DNA from: Oscillospiraceae bacterium
GTDB taxonomy: Bacteria > Bacillota > Clostridia > Oscillospirales > Acutalibacteraceae
Length of the DNA stretch: 47,149 nucleotides
Direction: 5' to 3'
NCBI GenBank assembly: GCA_015066395.1
Contig: SVOL01000015.1
Span: 1 to 47,149 of the forward strand
Position 1 is the stretch's first letter, and each line of letters starts with the position of its first letter. Made by a program: the position numbers and the translations under genes. Positions 7,418-16,409 of the stretch are shown here, piece after piece. The notes beneath the pieces are model-generated. The model was not told the origin of the DNA, did no database searches, and saw only the letters and a program-made list of their open reading frames with translations.

Positions 7418-9229
7418 TTGAACAAACTCAAGCGATTGTCGGACGATGTGAAAAAAGGGTTTAAATTGCTGTTTTCACAAGGACCGTCAAGGGTCAAAAA
7501 AGCACTAAAAGGCCGTATTTACAGGCGATTTTTTGACTACAGTTTTATAACCGAAGAGGTGCGAAAATGCGAGGAATCGACCGTTTTCGACCGTGATATA
7601 AAGTTCAGTATTCTGGTTCCTCTTTATAATACGCCGTTGCGTTATTTGAAGGAAATGATAGGCTCGGTGCAGGCACAGACCTATAAAAATTGGGAGCTTT
7701 GCCTGGCCGACGGCAGTGACGGCGAACACTCTTTTGTGGGCGAAACGGTAAAAGAAATGGCCGAAAAGGATAGCCGGATAATCTATAAGAAGCTATCAAA
7801 AAATCTCGGAATTTCGGAAAACACTAACGAGTGTATCAAAATGGCGAGTGGTGATTACATCGCACTTTTTGATCACGATGACGTGCTGCATCCGTCTGTG
7901 CTTTTTGAAAATATGAAGGTCATCTGTCGCGAAAACGCCGACTTCATTTATACAGATGAGGCGACCTTCCTTGGTAATAATATCAAAAAAATAATCGTTT
8001 TCCACTTTAAGCCCGATTATGCACCCGATAATTTAAGGGCAAACAATTATATATGTCATTTTTCGGTCTTTTCGAGGGCACTTTTGGAAAAGAGCGGTAT
8101 GTTCCGTAAGGAGTTTGACGGAAGCCAGGACCACGATCTGATCCTGAGACTGACCGAGAACGCCGAAAAGGTCTGTCATATTCCGAAATTGCTGTATTTC
8201 TGGCGGTCACATCCAAATTCCGTGGCACAGGATATCGGTTCTAAAACTTATGCAATTTCGGCCGGTCAGAATGCTGTAAAAAGTGCGGTCGAGCGATCAG
8301 GATCTAAAGCGTCGGTCGAAAGCACCGAGGTCGTTCCGACCATTTACCGCATAAAGTATGAGCTGAAAGCGACTCCAAAGATCTCCATAATCATTCCGAA
8401 CAAGGATCATTCCGACGATCTGAGACGGTGTGTCGGTTCGATATTCGAGCGATCGACCTACCGTAATTTTGAAGTACTTATCGTTGAAAACAACAGCGTT
8501 GAGAGTGCGACCTTTGATTGCTACGAGGAATTGAAGGCTTTAGGTAACGTCAGGGTCTTAACTTATGACGGTGTGTTCAATTATTCCGATATCAACAATT
8601 TCGGTGCAAGGCAGGCTGACGGCGAGTATCTGTTACTGCTTAACAATGACACCGAGGTCATCAATCCCGATTGGCTGGAAGAGCTTTTGATGTATGCTCA
8701 GCGTGACGATGTCGGTGCGGTCGGTGCAAAGCTCTATTTCGGGGATAATACTGTTCAGCACGGCGGAGTTATAATTGATTTCAGTCCGTCTAAAGTTGCA
8801 GGTCATTCGCATTATAAGGAGTTGAGAGAAAACCCCGGATATATGGGCAAGATGTACTACGCTCAAAATGTCAGTGCAGTCACTGCTGCGTGTATGATGG
8901 TAAGGAAGGATCTGTTTTTTGAGGTCGGCGGCTTTGATGTTGGCTTTGTCGTGGCTTTTAACGATGTTGACCTTTGTATGAAATTGCGCGAGTTTGGAAA
9001 ACTGATAGTTTTCAATCCGTATGCAGAGCTTTATCATTATGAATCGAAGAGCCGAGGTTTGGAGCAGACCGAGGCGCAAAAGGTACGTTTTGAAAACGAG
9101 TGTAAACTGTTCTTTGAAAAATGGGGCAGTGTCTTAAAAAAAGGTGACCCGTATTACAATCCTAACTTTTCGCAGTTTGAAAGCTATCTTATAAACTACC
9201 GCAATATCAATTCCGACAGACGGAAATGA
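7418..9229 (+). CDS. Two-domain family 2 glycosyltransferase
   Basis: About 603 aa with two GT-A family 2 domains in tandem. The first (about 60-270) starts FSILVPLYNTPLRYLKEMI and has FDHDDVLHP, the DxD-type metal/nucleotide-sugar site, followed by a DHDLILR acceptor-side motif. The second (about 320-560) starts ISIIIPNKDHSDDLRRCV and has LLNNDTEV and FNDVDLCMKL. Such tandem GT2 proteins build surface polysaccharide (rhamnan or O-antigen-like) chains on the cytoplasmic face; the sugar is unknown. The start is TTG at 7418, 7 nt after GAGGAGGG; an upstream ATG at 7337 overlaps uvrB and gives a non-family N-terminus. It is 25 nt after uvrB, so probably co-transcribed, and ends with its own terminator. 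Confidence 0.88.
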   Translation: MNKLKRLSDDVKKGFKLLFSQGPSRVKKALKGRIYRRFFDYSFITEEVRKCEESTVFDRDIKFSILVPLYNTPLRYLKEMIGSVQAQTYKNWELCLADGSDGEHSFVGETVKEMAEKDSRIIYKKLSKNLGISENTNECIKMASGDYIALFDHDDVLHPSVLFENMKVICRENADFIYTDEATFLGNNIKKIIVFHFKPDYAPDNLRANNYICHFSVFSRALLEKSGMFRKEFDGSQDHDLILRLTENAEKVCHIPKLLYFWRSHPNSVAQDIGSKTYAISAGQNAVKSAVERSGSKASVESTEVVPTIYRIKYELKATPKISIIIPNKDHSDDLRRCVGSIFERSTYRNFEVLIVENNSVESATFDCYEELKALGNVRVLTYDGVFNYSDINNFGARQADGEYLLLLNNDTEVINPDWLEELLMYAQRDDVGAVGAKLYFGDNTVQHGGVIIDFSPSKVAGHSHYKELRENPGYMGKMYYAQNVSAVTAACMMVRKDLFFEVGGFDVGFVVAFNDVDLCMKLREFGKLIVFNPYAELYHYESKSRGLEQTEAQKVRFENECKLFFEKWGSVLKKGDPYYNPNFSQFESYLINYRNINSDRRK

Positions 9230-9234
9230 TTTTT

Positions 9235-9264
9235 AACCGCTAAGATCATTCTTAGCGGTTTTCT
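9235..9264 (+). terminator. Terminator after the glycosyltransferase
   Basis: AACCGCTAAG (9235-9244) pairs with CTTAGCGGTT (9251-9260), followed by TTCTTT. Confidence 0.85.
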
Positions 9265-9278
9265 TTATCGCAAAATCC

Positions 9279-9307
9279 TTTACATTTGAAGAATTTTCGG
9301 TTAAAAT
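9279..9307 (+). promoter_or_regulatory. Promoter of uvrA
   Basis: TTTACA (9279-9284), 17 bp, TAAAAT (9302-9307), 36 nt ahead of the ATG. No CGAAC-N4-GTTCG LexA box overlaps it. Confidence 0.65.
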
Positions 9308-9343
9308 AAATTTAACTGTAATGTCAAAAGGGAGAATTGGTTG

Positions 9344-12184
9344 ATGGCCATCGACAAGATCGTGATAAAAGGTGCGAGAGAGCACAATTTGAAGAATATT
9401 GATATCGAGATCCCGAGGGACAAGCTGATTGTCCTTACGGGTCTTTCGGGTTCCGGCAAGTCCTCGTTGGCGTTCGATACTCTTTATGCTGAGGGTCAGC
9501 GTCGGTACGTTGAGTCTCTGTCGAGTTATGCCAGACAGTTTTTGGGACAGATGGAAAAACCCGATGTTGATTCCATTGAGGGTCTTTCGCCGGCTATTTC
9601 AATCGACCAGAAGACCACCTCTAAAAACCCGCGTTCGACCGTCGGTACCGTTACCGAAATATATGACTACCTGCGACTTTTGTATGCTCATATAGGCGTT
9701 CCGCATTGCCCTGTCTGCGGTAGGGAGATATTGCATCAGTCGACCGATCAGATCGTCGATAAGGTTCTGGAACTGGCCAACGGCACAAGGATACTTTTGC
9801 TTTCTCCTGTTATCCGTGCCAAAAAGGGTGAGCATAAATCGGTGTTTGAGGATATGCTCAAAAAAGGTTACGCCAGAGTGCGGGTCGACGGCAATGTTTA
9901 TGATCTTACCGAAGAGATAAAATTGGAGAAGAATAAACGTCACGACATTGACGTTGTCATCGACCGACTTGTAATAAAAGAGGGCATTGCAGCGAGACTT
10001 ACCGATAGTATCGAAACAGCTTTGAAGCTGTCGGGCGGACTTGTTGCCGTCAAGGTTTTAGACGGTGAGGAGTTCTCGTTCTCCGAAAACTATGCCTGCC
10101 CTGAGCATAACATCAGTATGCCCGATCTGGCGCCGAGAATGTTCTCGTTTAACAGTCCGTTCGGTGCCTGTCCGACCTGCACGGGTCTCGGCATTTTTAT
10201 GAAGATAAACCCGAGACTGCTCGTTCCCGACGAGTCAAAGTCCTTGGCTGACGGCTGTATCCGTGCCAGCGGATGGGGTACTACCGGTTGGGGTGCAAAG
10301 GAGCAGGGAACCATTGCTCTGATGTATTACAAAGGTCTTGCCGAGCATTACGGATTTGACGTTAACGCACCCTTTTCCGAACTGTCTGACGAGGTCAAGG
10401 ACATCATCTTCTACGGTACGGGAAACGAAAGAATAAAGTTTACAAGGACAAGTGAATGGGGCGCAGGCGGCACCTTCTCCGTGCCGTTTGAGGGGGTCGT
10501 AAACAACCTCGAAAGACGTTACAAGGAGACCTCAAGCGACTATTCGCGAAACGAGATCGAGTCGCTGATGACCGAATTGCCCTGTCCCGATTGCGGCGGC
10601 GCAAGACTGAAACCCGAAATATTGAGCGTTACGGTAGGCGGTCTTAATATAAAAGAACTCTGCGATCTTCAGATAGTTGATTCGCTTACATTTTTCCAAG
10701 ATCTGCAACTCGATACAAGAAGTAAGGAGATAGCTGCGCCGATTATTAAAGAGGTCAAGTCGAGACTGGAGTTTCTTATCAGCGTCGGTCTCGATTATCT
10801 GACGCTGTCGCGAGCATCGGGCACTCTGTCGGGTGGTGAAAGCCAGCGAATCCGTTTGGCTACTCAGATAGGCTCATCGTTGATGGGTGTTCTGTATATT
10901 CTGGACGAACCGAGTATCGGTCTGCATCAGAGGGATAATTCCAAACTCATTGAAACTCTGCAAAAACTCCGTGACCTCGGCAATACCGTTATTGTCGTTG
11001 AACACGATGAGGACACCATGCGTGCCGCAGACCATATCGTTGATATAGGGCCGGGAGCAGGTGTTCACGGCGGTGAAATAATTTGTTCGGGAACGCCTCT
11101 GGATATTTGCAACTGCAAGAAGTCTATCACGGGCAACTATCTGTCGGGTGCTAAAAAAATACCGGTTCCCAGTGTTCGCCGTAAGGGTAACGGCAGGTCG
11201 ATAGAGGTCAAAGGTGCTTCGGAAAACAACCTTAAAAATATTAACGTTAAGTTCCCATTAGGACAGATGATATGCGTCACCGGTGTTTCGGGATCGGGCA
11301 AATCGTCGCTTATCAACAGCGTTTTGTACCAGCGTTTGGCGTCTGAGCTTAATGGTGCCAAGCGCATCTGGGGCAAGCATAAGGAGCTGAAAGGTCTCGA
11401 GAATCTTGATAAGGTCATTGAGATCAGCCAGGCTCCTATCGGACGGACACCGAGATCGAATCCCGCGACCTATACCGGTGTATTCAATGATATCCGCGAG
11501 CTTTTTGCCGCGACCAAGGATGCAAAGCTCCGCGGTTATTCGGCAGGAAGGTTTTCGTTCAATGTCCGCGGCGGACGCTGTGAGGCTTGTGAGGGCGACG
11601 GAATTATCAAGATAGCAATGCACTTTTTGCCCGATATCTACGTTCCGTGTGAGGTCTGCAAGGGCAGTCGCTACAACCGCGAGACTTTAGAGGTCAAGTA
11701 CCGTGACAAGAGCATTTATGACGTTCTTGAAATGACGGTCGAAGAGGCGATGTACTTTTTTGAGAGCCTGCCGAAGATTCACAGAAAACTGCAGACATTG
11801 TTTGACGTAGGGTTGGGCTATGTCAAACTCGGTCAGCCTGCGACTACTCTTTCGGGCGGTGAGGCTCAGAGGGTAAAGTTAGCCACCGAACTTTCAAAGA
11901 AGCCGACCGGCAGGACTATTTATATCCTCGATGAGCCGACGACGGGACTTCACACAGCCGACGTTCACCGACTGATAGAGGTCTTTAACCGTCTTGTTGA
12001 TGCGGGTAACAGCATGATAATCATCGAGCATAACCTTGACGTCATCAAATCCTGCGACCACATTATTGACTTAGGTCCCGAAGGCGGAGATAAGGGCGGC
12101 AATGTTGTTTGCACGGGTACTCCCGAGCAGATCGCCGAGTGTGAAGAGTCGTATACAGGTCAATTTCTTAAAAAGATACTGTAA
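9344..12184 (+). CDS. uvrA: Excinuclease ABC subunit A
   Basis: UvrA, the DNA-damage-sensing ABC-type ATPase of nucleotide excision repair, 946 aa. It has two ABC modules: Walker [10 protein letters not shown] near residue 32 and GVSGSGKSS near 645, and two signature motifs LSGGE(S/A)QR. Zinc-finger cysteines are visible (CPVCG early, CPDCGG mid, CEACEGDG with CEVCKG late). The start is ATG at 9344 with GGGAG 8 nt upstream; the codon before it is TTG. Unlike many Bacillota, where uvrB and uvrA are adjacent, a glycosyltransferase gene and a terminator separate them and uvrA has its own promoter. Confidence 0.97.
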   Translation: MAIDKIVIKGAREHNLKNIDIEIPRDKLIVLTGLSGSGKSSLAFDTLYAEGQRRYVESLSSYARQFLGQMEKPDVDSIEGLSPAISIDQKTTSKNPRSTVGTVTEIYDYLRLLYAHIGVPHCPVCGREILHQSTDQIVDKVLELANGTRILLLSPVIRAKKGEHKSVFEDMLKKGYARVRVDGNVYDLTEEIKLEKNKRHDIDVVIDRLVIKEGIAARLTDSIETALKLSGGLVAVKVLDGEEFSFSENYACPEHNISMPDLAPRMFSFNSPFGACPTCTGLGIFMKINPRLLVPDESKSLADGCIRASGWGTTGWGAKEQGTIALMYYKGLAEHYGFDVNAPFSELSDEVKDIIFYGTGNERIKFTRTSEWGAGGTFSVPFEGVVNNLERRYKETSSDYSRNEIESLMTELPCPDCGGARLKPEILSVTVGGLNIKELCDLQIVDSLTFFQDLQLDTRSKEIAAPIIKEVKSRLEFLISVGLDYLTLSRASGTLSGGESQRIRLATQIGSSLMGVLYILDEPSIGLHQRDNSKLIETLQKLRDLGNTVIVVEHDEDTMRAADHIVDIGPGAGVHGGEIICSGTPLDICNCKKSITGNYLSGAKKIPVPSVRRKGNGRSIEVKGASENNLKNINVKFPLGQMICVTGVSGSGKSSLINSVLYQRLASELNGAKRIWGKHKELKGLENLDKVIEISQAPIGRTPRSNPATYTGVFNDIRELFAATKDAKLRGYSAGRFSFNVRGGRCEACEGDGIIKIAMHFLPDIYVPCEVCKGSRYNRETLEVKYRDKSIYDVLEMTVEEAMYFFESLPKIHRKLQTLFDVGLGYVKLGQPATTLSGGEAQRVKLATELSKKPTGRTIYILDEPTTGLHTADVHRLIEVFNRLVDAGNSMIIIEHNLDVIKSCDHIIDLGPEGGDKGGNVVCTGTPEQIAECEESYTGQFLKKIL

Positions 12185-12246
12185 ATTTACAAAGTATTAA
12201 CCAAATTTTCGTGGCGTGGTGTAAAATGAAATAAAGGAGGGAGTAG

Positions 12247-13098
12247 ATGTTCGGTTATATCAGCATAAACAAACCCCAGCTGAAGGTTTGCGAGTATGAG
12301 ATCTATAAGGCGATATACTGCGGTCTTTGTCGGAATTTAGGTCGAGAGTACGGCGTGTTTGCAAAGATGATCTTGAACTATGACCTGACATTCGTTTCCC
12401 TTTTGGATATGGCTGTATCGGATGAAACACCCTGCTATGAGCAAAGAAAGTGCAGAGTCAACCCCTTTAAAAAGTGCACCTACTGCAAGGATGACGGTAA
12501 GCATCAAAGCTTGTCCGCCGCGGCTTGTGTGGCGTTGTTCGATTTGAAGGTAGAGGATAATATCGCAGACAGTTCGTTTTTTAAGGCGTTAGGTTTCAGA
12601 GCGTTGCACTTGTTTTCCAAATGCTGGGCAAAAAAGGCATATAAGAGATATCCCGAGCTGAAATCGGTTATTGATGATTACCGTGAGGGTCAACAGTTGG
12701 CCGAAAGCGATCCGGAGTGTTCCGTTGATAAGGCTTCAGAACCGACGGCAAAGGCGGTAAGCTCGATACTGGCAATGATAAAATGTGATGAAAAGTATCG
12801 CTTTGTGCTTGAGAGAATGGGCTACTGCTTAGGTAAATGGATATACCTTTGCGATGCGGTCGATGACCTTGAAAGGGACGTAAAAACAGGCAATTTCAAC
12901 GTGCTGAAGCCTTGCGGAAAAACCAAGGCTGAGGTCAGAGAAAGAATAGAGCCGATACTGAACAACTGCTGGACCGAGTGTGCGAAATACTCGGAATTAC
13001 TTGAAATCTACAAATACCGTAGTATAATAGAGAATATATTGTACGAGGGTTTAAGGTCTAAACAAAGCAAAATTTTCAAAGAGGAGCATATAAAATGA
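12247..13098 (+). CDS. DUF5685-type protein
   Basis: 283 aa, soluble and mostly helical, rich in cysteine. CxxC-type pairs cluster in the first 90 residues (YCGLCR, then CRVNPFKKCTYCKDD). The middle has a KWIYLCDAVDDLERD helix that recalls the DDxxD-like helices of the isoprenoid-synthase fold; catalysis is not established. I recognise it as the DUF5685 family, which in Clostridia is usually followed by a J-domain gene, as here. AAAGGAGGG lies 7 nt before the ATG. Its stop overlaps the start of the next gene by ATGA, so the pair is translationally coupled. The function of the family is unknown. Confidence 0.75.
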   Translation: MFGYISINKPQLKVCEYEIYKAIYCGLCRNLGREYGVFAKMILNYDLTFVSLLDMAVSDETPCYEQRKCRVNPFKKCTYCKDDGKHQSLSAAACVALFDLKVEDNIADSSFFKALGFRALHLFSKCWAKKAYKRYPELKSVIDDYREGQQLAESDPECSVDKASEPTAKAVSSILAMIKCDEKYRFVLERMGYCLGKWIYLCDAVDDLERDVKTGNFNVLKPCGKTKAEVRERIEPILNNCWTECAKYSELLEIYKYRSIIENILYEGLRSKQSKIFKEEHIK

Positions 13099-13715
13099 AG
13101 GATCCTTATTCGTTATTAGGTGTGGACCGTACTGCCACCGATGAGCAGGTCAAAGCCGCTTATCGTGAGATGGCAAGAAAGTTTCATCCCGATAATTTCA
13201 GCGATAATCCTGCGGCGGCCGAAATGGCTACCGAGAAGATGAAGGAAATCAACGAGGCTTACGATCAGATCATCAACAGCCGTAACAAAAAAAGCGGTTC
13301 CAAAGGCTCGGGATATGCAAATAATTGGGGAGCGGGTCAGCAGTCGGCTAACTCCAATTTTAACGATGTTCGCAGTTTAATAAGTGCGGGTCGTTTTGAA
13401 GAGGCCCAGGAGCTTCTTGACGGTGTTCCTGTTGAGAATAGAGACGCTGAGTGGTATTTCCTTAACGGCTGTGTGCTTTACAGAAGAGGTTGGTTTGATG
13501 CGGCGTTTACCAGCGTGTCTACTGCCTGCAGAATGGATCCCAGTAATATGGAGTACCGCACAATGCTAAACCAGATGCAACGGAACCGCAACGGATACGC
13601 GTCGTACGGATACGGTCGAAGCCGCGGTATGGGAAGCGGTCCCAATGGCGAATGCACAATGTGCGATATGTGTATGGGATTAGCCTGCCTCGACTGTATG
13701 TGTGACTGCATTTGA
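13095..13715 (+). CDS. J-domain (DnaJ-like) protein with cysteine-rich C-terminus
   Basis: 206 aa. Residues 1-62 form a complete J domain (DPYSLLGVDRTATDEQVKAAY, HPD loop, EINEAYDQI), the part that stimulates Hsp70/DnaK ATPase. There is no Gly/Phe region or DnaJ zinc finger, so it is a type III co-chaperone and not DnaJ itself. Residues 90-155 look like TPR-type helices (GRFEEAQELLDGVP, then WYFLNGCVLYRRG). It ends with GECTMCDMCMGLACLDCMCDCI, a dense cysteine cluster that could bind metal. It overlaps DUF5685 by 4 nt, suggesting the two work together. Confidence 0.83.
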   Translation: MKDPYSLLGVDRTATDEQVKAAYREMARKFHPDNFSDNPAAAEMATEKMKEINEAYDQIINSRNKKSGSKGSGYANNWGAGQQSANSNFNDVRSLISAGRFEEAQELLDGVPVENRDAEWYFLNGCVLYRRGWFDAAFTSVSTACRMDPSNMEYRTMLNQMQRNRNGYASYGYGRSRGMGSGPNGECTMCDMCMGLACLDCMCDCI

Positions 13716-13717
13716 TT

Positions 13718-14266
13718 ATGAAAAACACAGTAAAAGTGACCTGTTGCGGGCTTTTATCGGCGTTGTCTGTAGCGGTTATGATGTTGACGAACTTTCCGCT
13801 GTTTTTGTATACAGTGCCCGTGATAGCATCGGTGTTTTACATCATTCCGGCCATTGAATTCGGAACAAAATGGGGACTGTTATGCTACGTTGTAACCTCT
13901 GTTTTGTGCCTTCTGTTGCCGACAGAAAAGGAAGCGTTGATCGTTTTTATAGGACTTCTCGGCTATTACCCGGTACTTAAAATGGTTATTGAGCGTATAG
14001 GCAAAAGATTGCCTGAGATCGCGATAAAACTGGGAGTTTTTAACGTGGCGATAGTCGCTTCTTATGCGGTGATAATCAAGGTCTTGGGAGTCAATCCGTT
14101 CGAGTTGGGGAACCTTAGCACACATGTTGCCGAAGCGGTATTTTTAGGCGTGGGTAATGTCGTCTTTTTGATGCTCGACTACGCGTTGACAAAGGTTATC
14201 GTGCTGTATTTTATGAAGCTGCGTCAGCCTATACGCAAAATATTGCGACTCAACAGTAAATATTAA
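13718..14266 (+). CDS. Membrane protein of the DUF5685 operon
   Basis: 182 aa with about five hydrophobic segments (VTCCGLLSALSVAVMML, LYTVPVIASVFYIIPAI, LLCYVVTSVLCLLLP, VFNVAIVASYAVIIKVLG, AVFLGVGNVVFLMLDYA). It looks like an ECF-S-like or ABC-2-like small integral membrane protein, but no binding motif decides this. The start is ATG at 13718, 2 nt after the J-domain stop. The ribosome site is weak, so expression probably depends on coupling to the gene before it. Third gene of the operon; function unknown. Confidence 0.6.
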   Translation: MKNTVKVTCCGLLSALSVAVMMLTNFPLFLYTVPVIASVFYIIPAIEFGTKWGLLCYVVTSVLCLLLPTEKEALIVFIGLLGYYPVLKMVIERIGKRLPEIAIKLGVFNVAIVASYAVIIKVLGVNPFELGNLSTHVAEAVFLGVGNVVFLMLDYALTKVIVLYFMKLRQPIRKILRLNSKY

Positions 14267-14488
14267 AAGGATTGTCGAGGGAAGCAATAATTCCCCTTGA
14301 CAATCCAAAAGTTTGTATGTATAATAACTTGTAACGTCTTTTAGGACGTTGTAAGCGGAAAAAGCCGAAAGTAAGATTTATCTGAAAGTAAGCTCCGCCT
14401 CGGTGCCTCGCCGTGTGAAATTTAGAGGACAAAGTGAATAGGAACCACAACTTCTTCACTATTCACTATTACTTTTCACTTTAAATAT
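14267..14488. other. Intergenic region with hairpins, no gene
   Basis: Stem GGATTGTC (14269-14276) with GACAATCC (14299-14306) follows the membrane protein gene. On the plus strand it lacks a U-tract, while the minus strand has TTTT after it, so it may terminate from either side poorly. AGTGAATAG and CTATTCACT form another dyad at about 14430-14467. No coding potential was seen. Confidence 0.5.
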
Positions 14489-14826
14489 GCGGGTATGGCG
14501 GAATCGGCAGCATTAAGCACGACCGCTGCCTGCGGCAGATACAGGGAGTGCGAAATGGCGCAGTGGTCGAAATTTGACGAAGCAGAAGCTGAGTAACAAA
14601 TTTCGGGAACCACAAGAGTCACGCGTGAAGCGGCTGCCCTGAAAAACAGTTAAATATGCGGGTATGGCGGAATCGGCAGCATTAAGCACGACCGCTGCCT
14701 GCGGCAGATACAGGGAGTGCGAAATGGCGCAGTGGTCGAAATTTGACGAAGCAGAAGTTGAGTAACAAATTTCGGGAACCACAAGAGTCACGCGTGAAGC
14801 GGCTGCCCTGAAAAACAGTTAAATAT
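14489..14826 (+). repeat. Two 169-bp tandem units beginning with the 5' part of tRNA-Leu
   Basis: Units at 14489-14657 and 14658-14826 are identical except at one position (C14589 versus T14758). Each begins with the first 22 nt of the tRNA-Leu that follows (GCGGGTATGGCGGAATCGGC plus AG) and then departs from it at CATTAAGCACG. The remaining 147 nt are highly structured: CGAAATTTG pairs with CAAATTTCG inside flanking GTGGT/ACCAC, and CTGCC/GGCAG pairs near the start. The intact tRNA is the third repeat of the same 169-bp phase. No protein-coding content is credible. Confidence 0.92.
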
Positions 14827-14913
14827 GCGGGTATGGCGGAATCGGCAGACGCGCTAGATTCAGGTTCTAGTGAGAGCAATCTCATACAGGTTCAAGTCCT
14901 GCTACCCGCACCA
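14827..14913 (+). tRNA. tRNA-Leu (anticodon CAG)
   Basis: An 87-nt class II tRNA with encoded CCA. The acceptor GCGGGTA pairs with TACCCGC. The anticodon stem CTAGA/TCTAG holds loop TTCAGGT, so the anticodon is CAG, reading CUG. A long variable arm (GAGAGCAATCTC) and a T arm with GGTTCAAGTCC are present. Terminator follows. Confidence 0.97.
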
Positions 14914-14921
14914 AAGCATTT

Positions 14922-14970
14922 AAACCCGAACCTTTTACCAATCGGTGAAACGTTCGGGTTTGTTGTTTTC
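14922..14970 (+). terminator. Terminator after tRNA-Leu
   Basis: AAACCCGAAC (14922-14931) pairs with GTTCGGGTTT (14952-14961), followed by GTTGTTTT. Confidence 0.8.
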
Positions 14971-15075
14971 TTAAAAGATGTTAAATAGCCTTTGTTTGTG
15001 GCAGTTCAGAGTTAGTCGCTCTGTACTGCCACTTCTTCGTTTCAAAGAAATTTCGTACATAAAAGGAGATTTGAA

Positions 15076-15981
15076 ATGAAGACTAAAAAAGCATCTAAAA
15101 CTAAGCAAAAATCAAGAATCATTTTCTTTGCTATCGCACTGATATATAACCTACTGCTTGGCTTGTACCTTAAAGACTTTTTTGTGCTTTCACCGATGCT
15201 GGTGACATTGTATTTGCTATCAGCACTGCCGACCTTATTTTTCGTACCGAAAATACGGTCAACACCAATGCGGGCGGTCGTGCTTATTGTCCTGCTTTTC
15301 GTCATGGTAATGAGTATTGTTAGCGCTCTTTCCTGCCACAGACTACTGCCGATGCTGAAGGTTGTGGTAACGGCTATCGAAATGATGTACTTTGGTATTG
15401 TCGATAATAGTTCCGGCAAAGACACTTTACTGACGAAAATTTATGTATTGGCAGTTTCAGTATGTATTATCGTGGCTCTTATCCTCTCATATAATTTCGT
15501 CTGCAAACCGGAGTCGCCGTATCTCCTGAACGGCGGTGCAACGCTTTGGGACACGCAGACAGAAGAACTTGCGGACGAAATTTGTGCAGATAGTAATACC
15601 GATGCAGAAAAAGTGCAGGCAATCTACAACTGGATGATAGCGAACTTTGAATATGACTACAACTACCAAACCCTACTCCAATACTTTAACGTTCGCCGAA
15701 CATTGAGTACCCGAAAGGGTGTTTGCTATGATTTTGCAAATCTGTTTGCTGCGCTTTGCCGTAGTCAGAATATTCCCTGCTATGTTGTAGACGGGACACC
15801 CTATGATCGATCAACACAAGATCATACTTGGAACCGTGTCTACTATGACGGTTGCTGGTGGGATCTGGACGTTACCTTTGATATTGTTCAAACTAAAAAT
15901 CAAAGAAAACTTTACGGTTTTCGCCAAATTGATGATGCATTTGTTGAGTGTGAAGAATATCTCATTACAAAAATATATTAA
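15076..15981 (+). CDS. Membrane-anchored transglutaminase-like protein
   Basis: 301 aa. Four hydrophobic segments occupy residues about 14-150, and the C-terminal half is a transglutaminase/papain-like domain. The catalytic triad is complete: Cys in RKGVCYDFANLFAALCR, His in DHTWNRVYYDG, and Asp in WWDLDVTFD. Such domains act as proteases, transglutaminases or peptidoglycan-linked enzymes; with the TM anchor it would act at or outside the membrane. AAAGGAG lies 9 nt before the ATG. Monocistronic, between the tRNA terminator and its own terminator. Substrate unknown. Confidence 0.82.
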   Translation: MKTKKASKTKQKSRIIFFAIALIYNLLLGLYLKDFFVLSPMLVTLYLLSALPTLFFVPKIRSTPMRAVVLIVLLFVMVMSIVSALSCHRLLPMLKVVVTAIEMMYFGIVDNSSGKDTLLTKIYVLAVSVCIIVALILSYNFVCKPESPYLLNGGATLWDTQTEELADEICADSNTDAEKVQAIYNWMIANFEYDYNYQTLLQYFNVRRTLSTRKGVCYDFANLFAALCRSQNIPCYVVDGTPYDRSTQDHTWNRVYYDGCWWDLDVTFDIVQTKNQRKLYGFRQIDDAFVECEEYLITKIY

Positions 15982-15992
15982 GATCATTAATA

Positions 15993-16018
15993 AAAGCCGC
16001 CCACTCGGGCGGCTTTAC
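15993..16018 (+). terminator. Terminator of the transglutaminase-like gene
   Basis: AAAGCCGCCC (15993-16002) pairs with GGGCGGCTTT (16007-16016). Confidence 0.8.
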
Positions 16019-16025
16019 TTATAGT

Positions 16026-16157
16026 TTATTTTTTAATCAAACCTTTTATCAAATTTGCAATGGTATCTAACTATTGCTCATCAAGTTTTTATAAAATTAA
16101 TGATGTAAAAGTATTATTGATTTCATCTAAAACTTCTGTAACATGCATTGCGTGCAT
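16026..16157 (-). pseudogene. Possible remnant of a short gene, interrupted by stops
   Basis: On the minus strand one frame reads MHAMHVTEVLDEINNTF..., then an in-frame stop, KLDEQ, a second stop, LDTIANLIKGLIKK and a final stop. The amino-acid pattern looks like amphipathic helices of a real protein, so this may be a decayed gene at the edge of the mobile element. The family is not recognised, and a chance open frame is possible. Confidence 0.25.
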
Positions 16158-16409
16158 ATCATTATCAGGTCAGCACAATCACTGAAAGCAATTTTCTATG
16201 CTTTACCTTTTGAAATGATATATGACTTTCATTTGTAAATGAGTGGGCAAAATTTTCGTACACAAAATTATTTTCGTCAAGAGATGAAGAGATATTTTAT
16301 TGACGAAAATGCACTTATTATAAACATTTTGGTTCACAGCTTTTTACGCAAGGCTTGGTCCCTATCCTTGCGTTTAAATAAAATTTTCGAAGAAAGGAGA
16401 AGGTTTGCT
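16158..16409 (+). other. Leader of the tyrosine recombinase with inverted repeats
   Basis: Contains a perfect 11-bp inverted repeat ATTTTCGTCAA (16270-16280) / TTGACGAAAAT (16300-16310), and a related AATTTTCGTA at 16251. The same TGACGAAAAT word recurs at 17416-17425 after the recombinase gene. This fits recombinase arm- or core-type sites. An in-frame ATG at 16239 lies here but lacks family similarity. Confidence 0.45.

Noticed and set aside
14489-14679. Extra tRNA-Leu genes in the tandem units
   Set aside because: Only the first 22 nt match; the anticodon arm, variable arm, T arm and 3' acceptor are missing.
14513-14885. Minus-strand open frames over the 169-bp repeats
   Set aside because: They exist only because the repeat lacks stops in one frame; no ribosome site, and they run antisense through the tRNA.
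16239-16409. N-terminal extension of the tyrosine recombinase from an ATG at 16239
   Set aside because: The extension has no family similarity, covers the inverted repeats, and a good ribosome site precedes the ATG at 16410.
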